A DNA stretch of 64,000 nucleotides from Nitrosospira sp. Nsp11 (lineage in GTDB: Bacteria > Pseudomonadota > Gammaproteobacteria > Burkholderiales > Nitrosomonadaceae). Position 1 is the stretch's first letter. Each line of letters begins with the position of its first letter. The notes below the pieces were generated by a model. It was not told the DNA's origin and ran no database searches. It saw only the letters and a list, made by a program, of their open reading frames with translations. The position numbers and the translations under genes are program-made. Positions 37,116-46,311 of this stretch are shown here, one piece after another. The stretch lies in assembly GCF_900142705.1 (NCBI RefSeq), contig NZ_FRBV01000011.1:1-64000 (forward strand), read 5' to 3'.

Positions 37116-37679
37116 TTAGGAAGTTTTGCGGCTCCGGCGGCGGACAACCGCACCCATCAGTCCGAGACCGGCGAGAAGCATGGCATAAGTCTCAGGTTCC
37201 GGAACTACTGCCGCTGCTATCGCGCCAGCATAGATACCGCCCTGGCTGCCATTTGTTACCCCCGTGATATTGATATATGCGGGGCCCGTGATCGGCTGGT
37301 CCCATCTCAAACCTAGGTTGTCACTGCTATTTCCCGGCGAAGGAAGCACGGTCGACTGCAGGATATGATCGTCAAAATCCCCTACAATTCCGTTATCATT
37401 TGAAACCAACGTCATTGTGGCGAGGGCTGTGTTAAAATTTCCATTCGAAAAGGTTAGTGGAACGTTGACGACATCGTATCCAGAACCCACGTTAGGTTGC
37501 TCGAAATTGAACGTAAAGATATCATTAATTCCGATCCCGGCTCCTTGTATAACCCCGGTGAAGGTAGTGGGCGTGCTACTGGATATGGTCCCAAGATCGG
37601 TAGTTGTGGCGTTGGCTCCGACGCTGGCACCGGCCAGTACGGCGACAGCCGCAATCTGTTTCAAGGAAAACTTATTCAT
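37116..37679 (-). CDS. PEP-CTERM sorting domain protein
   Basis: 187 residues. Sec signal peptide (MNKFSLKQIAAVAVLAGASVGANA), a beta-rich serine/threonine/asparagine-rich body, and the complete C-terminal signal: PEP in VVPEPETYAMLL, a hydrophobic helix and RRRSRKTS. It should be exported, cut by the exosortase and attached to or released at the cell surface. A strong GGAG ribosome site precedes the ATG. It is a single gene with its own terminator. The function of the body is unknown; no cysteine or enzyme motif is seen. Confidence 0.9.
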   Translation of the reverse strand: MNKFSLKQIAAVAVLAGASVGANATTTDLGTISSSTPTTFTGVIQGAGIGINDIFTFNFEQPNVGSGYDVVNVPLTFSNGNFNTALATMTLVSNDNGIVGDFDDHILQSTVLPSPGNSSDNLGLRWDQPITGPAYINITGVTNGSQGGIYAGAIAAAVVPEPETYAMLLAGLGLMGAVVRRRSRKTS

Positions 37680-37887
37680 TTTTTATCTCCTATAAGTGTA
37701 TTTCAGGCATCTGTTCCAGATAAACCCGCTCTGTTGATATACGTTGGTCACGAAACGCAACAGAATGGGTTTCTTAAAACACTCCACCGAGTTCAAAATT
37801 AACTTAACGTTTGAAACTCGACGCTGACAGCTTACCCTACGGAGGAGAAGGGTCAATAGGCCGTTTGGACTAGATAAAAAGCGTGAG

Positions 37888-39336
37888 TCAGCCTTCTCCT
37901 CTACCATAAACGTCCTCAAACCGCACGATGTCATCTTCGCCCAAATATGAGCCGGATTGGACCTCGATCATCTCAAGGGGCACGCAGCCTGGGTTTTCCA
38001 ATCGGTGGCGCGTGCCTAACGGAATAAAAGTCGATTCATTTTCCGACACAAGATAGCTTGTATCGCCCCGCGTCACCTGTGCCGTTCCGCATACCACGAT
38101 CCAGTGTTCCGCACGGTGATGATGCATCTGCAGCGATAGGGCGGCCCCGGGTTTGACAACAATGCGTTTTACCTGAAAACGTTCCCCGGCATCGACAGCA
38201 TCGTACCAACCCCAGGGGCGAAATACTTTGCGATGCAACTCGCCCTCGGGCCGACCCTTACGCTTTAAGCTATCAACAATTTTCTTGACATGTTGTGTCT
38301 TGTTCATATGCGCCACTAGGACGGCGTCCGCCGTCTCTACCACCACCATATCCTCTACCCCTACGCATGCTACCAAACGGTGCTCCGCCATGACCAGCAG
38401 GTTATGGCAATCATCCAGCAACACATCTCCTTGCGACACATTGCCTAGATGATCCTTGGGCAATACCTGCCACAAGGAGTCCCATGCACCAACATCCGAC
38501 CAACCGGCGGATAGCGGAATCACCGCACCTATCGGCAATGAGTTATTGCCGGCAGCAACGCGCTCCATAACTGCGTAATCGATCGAGTCGCTCGGACATC
38601 GCATGAATGCTTCTTTACTGACGCGTAGAAAATCGCCATCAATTGCACCTTGATCCCAAGCTGCACGGCATGCCTCCAGGATATCTGCTCGACAGCAACC
38701 AATAGCCCCAACCCATACGGAAGCGCGCAGCATGAATAAACCACTATTCCAGAAGTAAGAGCTCGCATCAAGATAAGCTTGCGCCGTCTCGAGAGACGGC
38801 TTCTCCACAAAACGGGCTATACGGCTGGCTCCCTCCTTTCCGAGAGGCTCACCAGATTGAATGTAGCCGTAACCCGTCTCGGGTGAGTCCGGCTTGATTC
38901 CGAAAGTCACTACCATGCCTTCGTTGGCAAGCGTCATGCCTTTGCGTACCGCCGCCTGAAAACTCGCAATATCCAAAATCAAATGATCGGCAGGCATGAC
39001 CAGCAGAACTGGGTCGTCTCCGCCACGCATTGCAGCCAAGGCAGCCAGAGTCAGGGCGGGCGCGGTATTACGTCCGACAGGTTCAAGCAGGATCGTGCCT
39101 TGGGTTTCCATCAGGCGCAGTTGTTCCGCAATTACGAAACGGTATTCCTCGTTGCAAACGATCAGCGGCGATCCGAGTTCAACGCCGGCGAGGCCCTCCA
39201 TGCGTCTTACAGTAGACTGGAACAGCGAATCTTCCCCAATAAGAGGCAAAAGCTGCTTAGGGTACTTCTCGCGTGAGAGCGGCCAGAGGCGCGTGCCGGA
39301 GCCCCCAGAGAGCACAACAGGAATCAATGGCTGCAT
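37888..39336 (-). CDS. manC: Mannose-1-phosphate guanylyltransferase / mannose-6-phosphate isomerase
   Basis: 482 residues, the usual bifunctional AlgA/ManC/CpsB length. N-terminal pyrophosphorylase: PVVLSGGSGTRLWPLSREKYPKQ, VMPADHLI, and FVEKPSLETA. C-terminal cupin isomerase domain: HHHRAEHWIVVCGTAQVT. It provides GDP-mannose. The ATG at 39336 has GGAAGG upstream; a TTG at 39339 is one codon before it. No separate phosphomannomutase gene is in the window. Confidence 0.93.
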   Translation of the reverse strand: MQPLIPVVLSGGSGTRLWPLSREKYPKQLLPLIGEDSLFQSTVRRMEGLAGVELGSPLIVCNEEYRFVIAEQLRLMETQGTILLEPVGRNTAPALTLAALAAMRGGDDPVLLVMPADHLILDIASFQAAVRKGMTLANEGMVVTFGIKPDSPETGYGYIQSGEPLGKEGASRIARFVEKPSLETAQAYLDASSYFWNSGLFMLRASVWVGAIGCCRADILEACRAAWDQGAIDGDFLRVSKEAFMRCPSDSIDYAVMERVAAGNNSLPIGAVIPLSAGWSDVGAWDSLWQVLPKDHLGNVSQGDVLLDDCHNLLVMAEHRLVACVGVEDMVVVETADAVLVAHMNKTQHVKKIVDSLKRKGRPEGELHRKVFRPWGWYDAVDAGERFQVKRIVVKPGAALSLQMHHHRAEHWIVVCGTAQVTRGDTSYLVSENESTFIPLGTRHRLENPGCVPLEMIEVQSGSYLGEDDIVRFEDVYGRGEG

Positions 39337-39469
39337 CAACCTTCCATAAGGGCGGTAACTCCCATCCGTTTAAAATCTATTTCTTGACCTTGATAAAGCC
39401 ACTGGTATGCGGCTTTGATTGCTGACCACCGGGTTAATAAAACGGGAGCCTTTCTTCATCTCGCCAACT

Positions 39470-40513
39470 TCAGGCTCCAAAACCCTCAGGGTTGGTGCTC
39501 TGCCAGCGCCAACTGTCGGCGCACATTTCTTCCAACCCACGCTCAGCCCTCCAATCCAGCAGATCAAATGCCAATCTGGGATCGGCGTAGCAGGAGGCGA
39601 TGTCGCCAGGGCGGCGGGGACCAATCTTGTATGGCACTGGCCGACCGCTTGCCTGCTCAAAAGCCCGAACCATATCCAGTACGCTATAGCCTACACCCGT
39701 CCCGAGATTTACGGTCAGGCATCCCGACTGCGTTTGCACGTCTGGAGAATTCGGGGCCGCAGCAGTTTCCAGCACTTTCAATGCCTTAAGGTGCCCTAGC
39801 GCCAAATCCACCACATGAATGTAATCGCGTACGCCAGTGCCATCCGGCGTTGGATAATCATTGCCCCAAACATTGAGAAATTCTCGCCGCCCTATCGCTA
39901 CCTGGGCTACGAAAGGCATCAGATTATCGGGGATGCCCTGCGGATCCTCCCCAATCAGGCCGCTAGGATGGGCGCCCACCGGGTTGAAATAACGCAGGAT
40001 ACCGCAGCGCCAGGAAGAATCACTGCGGTATAGATCGCGTAAAATGTCCTCGACCATCAGCTTACTGCGCCCGTAAGGATTTGTGGCAGAAAGAGGATGG
40101 TCTTCGGTTAATGGAAGCCACTTGGGGTCGCCATAAACCGTGGCAGAAGAACTGAATACCAGCGTTTTTACATTGCACTCACTCATTGCCTCCAGCAATC
40201 GAAGAGTACCGACGACGTTATTATCGTAATAATCCAACGGCTGTTTAACAGATTCCCCCACTGCCTTGAGGCCGGCGAAATGGATAACCGCGTTGGCGCT
40301 GCTCTCACGCAATGCAGAAACCAGTGCGGCACGATCCCGGCTGTCGCCTCGCACAATGCGAAGTTTTTTGCCGGCAATGCGTTCCACCCGGGCTAATGCC
40401 TCGGGATGGCTGTTGCAGAAATTGTCGAATACCGTGACATCGAAGCCTGCGCTCAGCAATTCTACGCATGTATGCGACCCGATATAACCTGCTCCGCCGG
40501 TGACAAGAATCAT
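39470..40513 (-). CDS. galE: UDP-glucose 4-epimerase
   Basis: About 347 residues. [19 protein letters not shown] at the N-terminus, [18 protein letters not shown] and [14 protein letters not shown] (Y-X3-K), and the GalE-specific [17 protein letters not shown]. It interconverts UDP-Glc and UDP-Gal. Of several starts (TTG 40525, ATG 40516, ATG 40513), the last gives proper spacing from GAGAG. Confidence 0.94.
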   Translation of the reverse strand: MILVTGGAGYIGSHTCVELLSAGFDVTVFDNFCNSHPEALARVERIAGKKLRIVRGDSRDRAALVSALRESSANAVIHFAGLKAVGESVKQPLDYYDNNVVGTLRLLEAMSECNVKTLVFSSSATVYGDPKWLPLTEDHPLSATNPYGRSKLMVEDILRDLYRSDSSWRCGILRYFNPVGAHPSGLIGEDPQGIPDNLMPFVAQVAIGRREFLNVWGNDYPTPDGTGVRDYIHVVDLALGHLKALKVLETAAAPNSPDVQTQSGCLTVNLGTGVGYSVLDMVRAFEQASGRPVPYKIGPRRPGDIASCYADPRLAFDLLDWRAERGLEEMCADSWRWQSTNPEGFGA

Positions 40514-40561
40514 CATCGCTCTCAATTAAAAATCACAATAGTTCGAAACAATTTTTTTAAG

Positions 40562-40577
40562 GCCTCAACCCTGAGGC
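40562..40577. other. Small hairpin between wecG and galE
   Basis: GCCTCA and TGAGGC pair around a four-base loop, ten bases past the wecG stop codon. On the minus strand it is followed by an A run, not a T run, so it is not a normal terminator for that strand. It may be a processing or attenuation site. Confidence 0.3.
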
Positions 40578-40586
40578 TGAAGTATG

Positions 40587-41324
40587 CTAACGACGAACCA
40601 GTTCTTTTAGCAGCAGCCAGAGAAAGAACATATCATCTATGAAATAGCGTTTGAACATGCGGCGAGGCTCCTGCAAGAACCGGTAAAACCACTCAAGTCC
40701 AGACTTCTGCATCCAAACTGGGGCGCGCTTGACCTTGCCCACCACAACATCAAAACTGCCGCCCACGCCCATGGCAAAAGGAATTTTCATCTCTGCCTGG
40801 TAACGCCCAAGAAAATGTTCTTTTTTTGGCGAACTGATCGCAACGAATAATATGTCCGCCTGCGTGGCTTTAATGCGCTCCACAACCTCTGCCTCTTCCT
40901 CTGGCTTCCAATAGCCATTGCGGTAGCCAGCAATGGTCAAGCCGGGATACTTGCCCGTGTAAACTTGCTTCACAGCGGAAACCACCTCTTGCCGAGCACC
41001 AAGCAAGTATACGCGCCAACCTTTCTCGGCTGAACGCCGCATCAGCGACTCGAACAGATCTACCCCGGCTACGCGTTCTTTCAGTGGCTTGCCCAGCAGG
41101 CGGGATGCCCACACGACCGGCATCCCATCCACATTAATCAATTGGCAATCATTGATAATACGTCGCAATTTATCGTCGCGGCTGGCCTTGACGAGCTTAT
41201 CGACATTGATAACAACATGCTGGTGAGGTCGCCCGGTCTGAATGAATGTTTCGATGGTCTGCAACGTCTCTTCCATTGATAGATTATCGATTTGACAGCC
41301 CATCATCTCAATGCGAGATCTCAT
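40587..41324 (-). CDS. wecG: WecG/TagA/CpsF family glycosyltransferase
   Basis: 245 residues. Family motifs: VVINVDKLVKASRD, NVDGMPVVWASRLLG, VAGVDLFESLM, VYLLGARQEVV and GVGGSFDVVVGKVKRAP. Members transfer ManNAc or ManNAcA to undecaprenyl-PP-GlcNAc. The ATG overlaps the wecB stop (ATGA), so donor synthesis and transfer are coupled. The C-terminus is WFYRFLQEPRRMFKRYF, typical of the family and membrane-associating. Confidence 0.9.
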   Translation of the reverse strand: MRSRIEMMGCQIDNLSMEETLQTIETFIQTGRPHQHVVINVDKLVKASRDDKLRRIINDCQLINVDGMPVVWASRLLGKPLKERVAGVDLFESLMRRSAEKGWRVYLLGARQEVVSAVKQVYTGKYPGLTIAGYRNGYWKPEEEAEVVERIKATQADILFVAISSPKKEHFLGRYQAEMKIPFAMGVGGSFDVVVGKVKRAPVWMQKSGLEWFYRFLQEPRRMFKRYFIDDMFFLWLLLKELVRR

Positions 41325-42430
41325 GACAACTCCCTCGCGAGTACTTCGACAATCCGCTGAGCAGCTCTACCATCCCACAGATGTGGCCGACGGCCCTGCT
41401 TGCCTTCGCCGCGAAGCACCTTCCGTACCTCGCCGACAATCCGTACGGGATCCGTACCCACCACCACATTGGAACCTTCATCCACCGTTACCGGACGCTC
41501 GGTGTTTTCGCGGATAGTAATGCATGGTACGCCAAGCGCAGTGGTTTCTTCCTGGAGGCCGCCGCTGTCAGTCAACACCACAGCGGCATCTTTCCATAAA
41601 TGAAGAAAGCTCATGTAGGGTTGCGGTCCCACCAAAGTGATATTCGGCCCAAGGTCGATGTCAAATTTTTCAAGAGTTCCCCTGGTACGGGGGTGTACAG
41701 GAAAAGCCAGCGGTAGCTCGGTTGCTATCTCGCGCAACGCTCCAACGATGCGAGCCAATGTCTCGGCGTTATCAACATTGCTCGGCCGATGTAGAGTGAC
41801 TACTCCATACGGTGTATCATTGCCCGCACACGCCGTCTTGAAATCACTTGTTTCAAAACTCGAAGTATCGGAGCAAGCCAGCTTTTCCGCCTGGTACAAT
41901 AAATTATCAACCATCACGTGCCCGACGTAATGAACTGACGCGTCCGCCCTCCCCTCGCGCTTCAAGTGCGCAATGCCGCTTGGCTCAGTCACAAAAAACC
42001 AGTCCGCGATACTGTCGGTAACCACGCGATTGATCTCTTCCGGCATGGTCATATCGCCACTACGCAATCCGGCTTCTACGTGCGCAACGGGAATGCTCAG
42101 CTTCTTGGCTACAATAGAGCAGGCCAACGTCGAATTTACATCGCCGACCACCAGCACCGCATCAGGCCGCTCTGTGTTGCAGAGCTCCTCAAAAGCCAGC
42201 ATAATCTTGCCCGTCTGCTGCGCATGACTACCTCCGCCCCCCGCCATGAAGATATCTGGTTGAGGAATGCCCAATTCCTCAAAAAAAACTTCATTCATTT
42301 CGCGATCATAATGCTGACCGGTATGGATAATCTTGTATGCCAGCCCGCCATGGGCTCGCAGCGCACGCACGATGGGCGCAATTTTCATAAAATTCGGGCG
42401 CGCACCTGCAACCAGATGAAGATTTTTCAC
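41321..42430 (-). CDS. wecB: UDP-N-acetylglucosamine 2-epimerase (non-hydrolysing)
   Basis: 369 residues. GARPNFMKIAPIVRAL, HTGQHYDREMNEVFF, HVEAGLRSGDMTMPEEINR and DSGGLQEETTALGVPCITIRENTERP are all present. It forms UDP-ManNAc. No WecC-type dehydrogenase is in the window, so ManNAc itself is the likely residue unless the WbpO-like enzyme oxidises it. It is coupled to the PEP-CTERM lyase upstream by an ATGA overlap, an odd partner. Confidence 0.93.
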   Translation of the reverse strand: MKNLHLVAGARPNFMKIAPIVRALRAHGGLAYKIIHTGQHYDREMNEVFFEELGIPQPDIFMAGGGGSHAQQTGKIMLAFEELCNTERPDAVLVVGDVNSTLACSIVAKKLSIPVAHVEAGLRSGDMTMPEEINRVVTDSIADWFFVTEPSGIAHLKREGRADASVHYVGHVMVDNLLYQAEKLACSDTSSFETSDFKTACAGNDTPYGVVTLHRPSNVDNAETLARIVGALREIATELPLAFPVHPRTRGTLEKFDIDLGPNITLVGPQPYMSFLHLWKDAAVVLTDSGGLQEETTALGVPCITIRENTERPVTVDEGSNVVVGTDPVRIVGEVRKVLRGEGKQGRRPHLWDGRAAQRIVEVLARELS

Positions 42431-43359
42431 GTATTAGTCCCGGCAAACTTGGGTGAAAAGCGCCGCCTGGAGGCAAAGAACCCGATACTTAGGAGTCCTG
42501 CCATCATCATCATATAGCTGCTCGGCTCGGGAACAACCGACATGGACATGGACTGAAACGTTTCTTTCCCATCTCCGATGAGAACTCCCGTCGAATAGGC
42601 CGAAATTGATTCTGTACCTGGTGTCCAGCTGTATATACCGTTCTTGAACCAGACCCCCGCTTTGTCATTAAAAGTATTGATGTGATTATGCTCTTGAAAA
42701 AGCAGTACCCCATCCTTCCAGAATTCAAGAGAACCGGTATCGTCCGCTGCCCACTTCACATGGAGATCCAGATAAGTCCACTTTTCCGTTTCGAGTTCCC
42801 ATGAAGTCAGCTCCCGTCGTTCAAAATCGACCCCCACTGTGGACTTGATGCCGGATGGCGATGTGATAGCGTCGTGGTCGAATGCATTGATCAGCTTCAC
42901 TTTATTATCTTGAATGATAAGCCCGAGAGTCGGATTTCGAAAACCGCTCTCATCCTTATCGGGCGTATCGTGGATTTGCGCAATGGCACTATCGACCTTG
43001 ACGTATTTCCAGGTATCAGGAAGATAATAACCCCAGGAATACCAACGTTCCGAGCCGATAGGGTCTTTGAAAGCACTTGCTTCGGAGCGGTAACCTGAAT
43101 TAGTCGCAATATCGCCAGAGATATAAGTCGCGCGCATCACGGAATTTGCAGATCCTGCAGGATCGTAAACTCTTTCGAGACGGGCTTGAATACCGTTCGC
43201 CGTCGATGCACCGCTAACGACATTACCGTTCGCCTCCAGTACCCCATACCTCGAGAAATCGCCCTCACTGAATCTTCCGTCGAAAACGATCTCGGCATAA
43301 GTATAATTACTGGAAAGCGCAAAGATGAAGCTGATAAAAATAATTATTGATCGAATCAT
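42427..43359 (-). CDS. PEP-CTERM-tailed polysaccharide lyase (heparin-lyase-I fold)
   Basis: 310 residues. Signal peptide (MIRSIIIFISFIFALSSNYTYA), then a jelly-roll lyase domain recalling the Polysacc_lyase (PF14099) family: GYRSEASAF, RWYSWGYYLPDTWK, SAIAQIHDTPD, and FQEHNHINTFNDKAGVWFKNGIYSW cut by me to EHNHINTFND and WFKNGIYSW. It closes with VVPEPSSYMMMMAGLLSIGFF and RRRFSPK, a full PEP-CTERM signal. It should be sorted by the exosortase and cleave a uronic-acid polymer outside the cell. The ATG at 43359 has GGAAG before it; its stop overlaps wecB. Confidence 0.82.
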   Translation of the reverse strand: MIRSIIIFISFIFALSSNYTYAEIVFDGRFSEGDFSRYGVLEANGNVVSGASTANGIQARLERVYDPAGSANSVMRATYISGDIATNSGYRSEASAFKDPIGSERWYSWGYYLPDTWKYVKVDSAIAQIHDTPDKDESGFRNPTLGLIIQDNKVKLINAFDHDAITSPSGIKSTVGVDFERRELTSWELETEKWTYLDLHVKWAADDTGSLEFWKDGVLLFQEHNHINTFNDKAGVWFKNGIYSWTPGTESISAYSTGVLIGDGKETFQSMSMSVVPEPSSYMMMMAGLLSIGFFASRRRFSPKFAGTNT

Positions 43360-43690
43360 GACCACTTCCATATAAGAGAAATAAGAGAATCAAAATTTCC
43401 TACAAAACGCCCTGGTGATACAAGCGTACAAGGCACATTGCTGTCTCGGGCCTGCTCATTGAAGTTAATCTTGTTCGATTTCCCGGCTCTCTTCGCTTAG
43501 AAACCTTGCTTTAGAACTCATCGATATGATGAGGCCCCACCTGAACTCGCGGCTTACTGTGAGCGACGTAATAATCCATACCAGCAAAGCGCGTTATCAA
43601 GTCGACGGGAGATGAACACAGCGTATATCAACGCGACATCACGTTGGCGCGCCATCTGGAGGATTGTTCACTAGGGGCTTTTTAAAATGC
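43360..43690. other. Spacer upstream of the PEP-CTERM lyase
   Basis: 330 bases without a gene. It separates the lyase-wecB-wecG unit from the ligase gene, so a promoter for the lyase unit is expected here. I looked for a sigma-54 (-24/-12) element, which controls some PEP-CTERM genes, and found none with correct spacing. Confidence 0.4.
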
Positions 43691-44962
43691 TTACGCTCCG
43701 CAATGGGCTAGCGCCACGTCTACATCATCCACACGCATCACAAACCTGTGCTTACCACTTGCCGGCAATACGAAGGAATGATTTTCCAGAAAATCGATAT
43801 GCTCGAACTTGAGGGCTTCCCGCGTTCGCTTCAAATAGCTCGACCATTCATTTTCGGTCTTGTAACAGTGCAGATTAATCACAAGCCTTCGCTCATCATA
43901 TAATACCTGGAAGGCTGAGATTCGACTGTCCTCTCGAAACATATAAGCAAAAAACATAAAATGCACCGTATTTCCTTCCTGATCGGAAACCAGATCATCA
44001 TTCCGTCCGATCACCTCGCGGATCAGCGGAAAACCCCGACCACAGGGACAAGGATTATCATCCATCACCACTAGATCACCGGTATCATAGCGTGGCAGGA
44101 AAAAAGTCTGATTGGAAAGATCAGTGGAAATAAGCTTCCCGGATTCAAGTACTTCCGGATAGCTGCGGGTGGTAATAAGATGAAGGCCCTGCTTGCGCTC
44201 ACATTCATAAGCTGAAACTCCCCCATCGTTACATCCATATTGGTTCAAGCAAGGTGCGCCAAAAGCTGTTTCGATTATCTCGCGCATCGTGGGTGTCAGC
44301 ATTTCCGCCGTACATACTACGCCGCGCAAGTTAAAGCGCGGGCGTTTGGGAGATGCGAGAATGTACTGGGCGAGTTGGTAAATTGCCGATGCATAACCAT
44401 AGAGTAGCCGGAAACCACCCGAGGCCATCGCGTCCGCATAGCCTCGCATCCGCGCCTGCGACAGATCAAAGGCAGAGAATAGACTTATGTTCATTAGCTT
44501 GTAATAAACCATCTCTTTGAAGCCACTGCTAAATAGAGATGACCCAGCGAGGAAAGCTACCGGCTCGCCCAACCGATAACCAGTCACGCGCCAGCTTAAA
44601 AGTATCCCGGCCCAAAGATAAGATTGAGATAGCGCCCCAGTAAAATAAACAAAAGGCTCTCCCGTGGAACCCCCAGTCTTCTTGCGCACACGTTTACCGT
44701 TGTAATTTGAATTCATGAGACCCTCGCGGTGTTGATTCGCGAAGCTCTTATCGATCACCGGTAATTGTTCAAAAGAATGGTAGCCGGCATAGAGCGGAAT
44801 GGAACTCCGAAGCGCATCGAAATAGTTCATTTGCGATTGCTTCTGCCGTTGCTGGATGGCGGCGGGTGACTCAAACTGGATGATTTCTAGTTGGCGAAGT
44901 AAACCTAACGTGCTGGTTCTACGCATTAAATCAATAAGAAAAAAACCTCCGTGACCTAACAT
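43691..44962 (-). CDS. CapK/PaaK-like adenylate-forming ligase (third of three)
   Basis: 423 residues. KKTGGSTGEPFVYFTGA near 95, YGCNDGGVSAYEC, PRYDTGDLVVMDDNPCPCGRGFPL (the family RTGD is YDTGD here) and a C-terminal GKHRFVMRV. The cysteine pair suggests a metal site. The ATG at 44962 has GGAGAG six bases upstream; the longer start at 44989 has none. It is quite different from the other two ligases, so it was acquired separately. The acid it activates is unknown. Confidence 0.82.
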   Translation of the reverse strand: MLGHGGFFLIDLMRRTSTLGLLRQLEIIQFESPAAIQQRQKQSQMNYFDALRSSIPLYAGYHSFEQLPVIDKSFANQHREGLMNSNYNGKRVRKKTGGSTGEPFVYFTGALSQSYLWAGILLSWRVTGYRLGEPVAFLAGSSLFSSGFKEMVYYKLMNISLFSAFDLSQARMRGYADAMASGGFRLLYGYASAIYQLAQYILASPKRPRFNLRGVVCTAEMLTPTMREIIETAFGAPCLNQYGCNDGGVSAYECERKQGLHLITTRSYPEVLESGKLISTDLSNQTFFLPRYDTGDLVVMDDNPCPCGRGFPLIREVIGRNDDLVSDQEGNTVHFMFFAYMFREDSRISAFQVLYDERRLVINLHCYKTENEWSSYLKRTREALKFEHIDFLENHSFVLPASGKHRFVMRVDDVDVALAHCGA

Positions 44963-45091
44963 CGGTAACTCTCCTCGCCCGATCAACATGTCAGTGGTAC
45001 AGGCGATCTAAAGGGATTAAAAACAGATTACCGGCCGTTCAGCGGCGCCATCAGCGACAAATGCTATACCTTTGAAGTTGATCCCATTCTA

Positions 45092-46228
45092 TCAAGCATC
45101 GACCTGGCGTTTTGTACTTTCCTGGGCCTCAATCTTGGTTTTGCTCACATAAGGGAGCAAACCGAAGCGCGCCCATATCGCCTCGAGCTGCGGGAACACC
45201 ACCTCATCAGAGAATAGATGTTGGATGCGTCTTCTCCCGTTAGCGCCCAAGCGCTGTCGGAGTGGTTCATCATCGAGTAACTGGCGCAGTGCCGCTGTCA
45301 GTCCGTCGATATCACCGGGCTGTACGATAACTCCCTCTTCACCCTGCCGCACCACCTCGGGAATACCGCCTACCGGGGTGGTAATCACTGGCAACCCCCA
45401 TGCCATCGCTTCCAGCACTGACATGGGTAAGCCCTCGTTATATGAGGGCAATACGAATATAGACGCCCTCGATAATACCGCCTCTTTATTTTCACCCGTT
45501 ACCCATCCCAGCATTTGTATTCTCTCCGAAATACCCAACCGTCGCGCGAGCTCGCTTGCCTTTTTGACATCGCCATCACCCCCGAGCGCCAATTTCACAC
45601 CCCCACTTACAACAGCGAAGGCTCGGATCAGGTCGAAAGCTCCCTTGCGCATACCGATCTGCCCGAGAAAAAGAATCCCATTCTTGACGTCGTTGTGCCC
45701 GAAGGTTTTTGGCTTGGGGGGCAATGATACGGAGTTGTAAACGACTTCCACGTGCGCTCCCGGAGCCAGTTCGCGCAACTTAAGCGCCCAACTCTCCGAC
45801 AAAGCTATTACAGTAGCCGCGTTTCTCAAAAGAGCACGGACGATTCCACGCCTTAAAGGGCCACATTCTCCACGGACAAACTTTTCGAACTCAGCCCCGT
45901 GCATATGCAACACGTAAGGGACACGGAAGAGGAAGGCAGTGAAGGCAAAAGTGGATTTCCTCCAGACGCTTACTCTGGATGCGGCATGAATGTGGACCAA
46001 GCCGACACGGCCCATAACGAGCAGTTGGATCATTTGCCAATATGCGGAAAGAGCTATCATAAATTTTCTATAGGTAGAGACCTCCGCATGAGTGCAAATA
46101 TACGTTACCCGCCATTTTTCAAATAATCCAAACTGGCGATATTTTGCAACAACAGTCGCGATTCCCCCTTTCGCCTCAGGGTGAGTCCCAATCATCACCA
46201 ACCCCCGATGAGCGCTTGAACCCTTCAT
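45092..46228 (-). CDS. GT4 glycosyltransferase
   Basis: 378 residues. N-terminal GTHPEAKGGIATVVAKYRQ and C-terminal GT-B signature VLPSYNEGLPMSVLEAMAWGLPVITTPVGGIPEVV (retaining E-X7-E). HMHGAEFEKF holds a conserved catalytic-region histidine. It likely extends the repeat unit in the cytoplasm. It lies between the third ligase and the GT2 gene in one direction. Confidence 0.86.
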   Translation of the reverse strand: MKGSSAHRGLVMIGTHPEAKGGIATVVAKYRQFGLFEKWRVTYICTHAEVSTYRKFMIALSAYWQMIQLLVMGRVGLVHIHAASRVSVWRKSTFAFTAFLFRVPYVLHMHGAEFEKFVRGECGPLRRGIVRALLRNAATVIALSESWALKLRELAPGAHVEVVYNSVSLPPKPKTFGHNDVKNGILFLGQIGMRKGAFDLIRAFAVVSGGVKLALGGDGDVKKASELARRLGISERIQMLGWVTGENKEAVLSRASIFVLPSYNEGLPMSVLEAMAWGLPVITTPVGGIPEVVRQGEEGVIVQPGDIDGLTAALRQLLDDEPLRQRLGANGRRRIQHLFSDEVVFPQLEAIWARFGLLPYVSKTKIEAQESTKRQVDA

Positions 46229-46311
46229 GTTTTTAAGACCTGCTCTTGAATATCAAATGCATATAGCCGGCTCGGGTCTACTGAATGAAATATAAACATC
46301 AGGCTCGGCAG

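Noticed and set aside
40562-40577. Hairpin as an intrinsic terminator of wecG
   Set aside because: It is followed by an A run on the relevant strand, so it was kept only as an unassigned hairpin.
43360-43690. Sigma-54 promoter for PEP-CTERM genes
   Set aside because: No GG-N10-GC element with correct context was found here or upstream of 37679.
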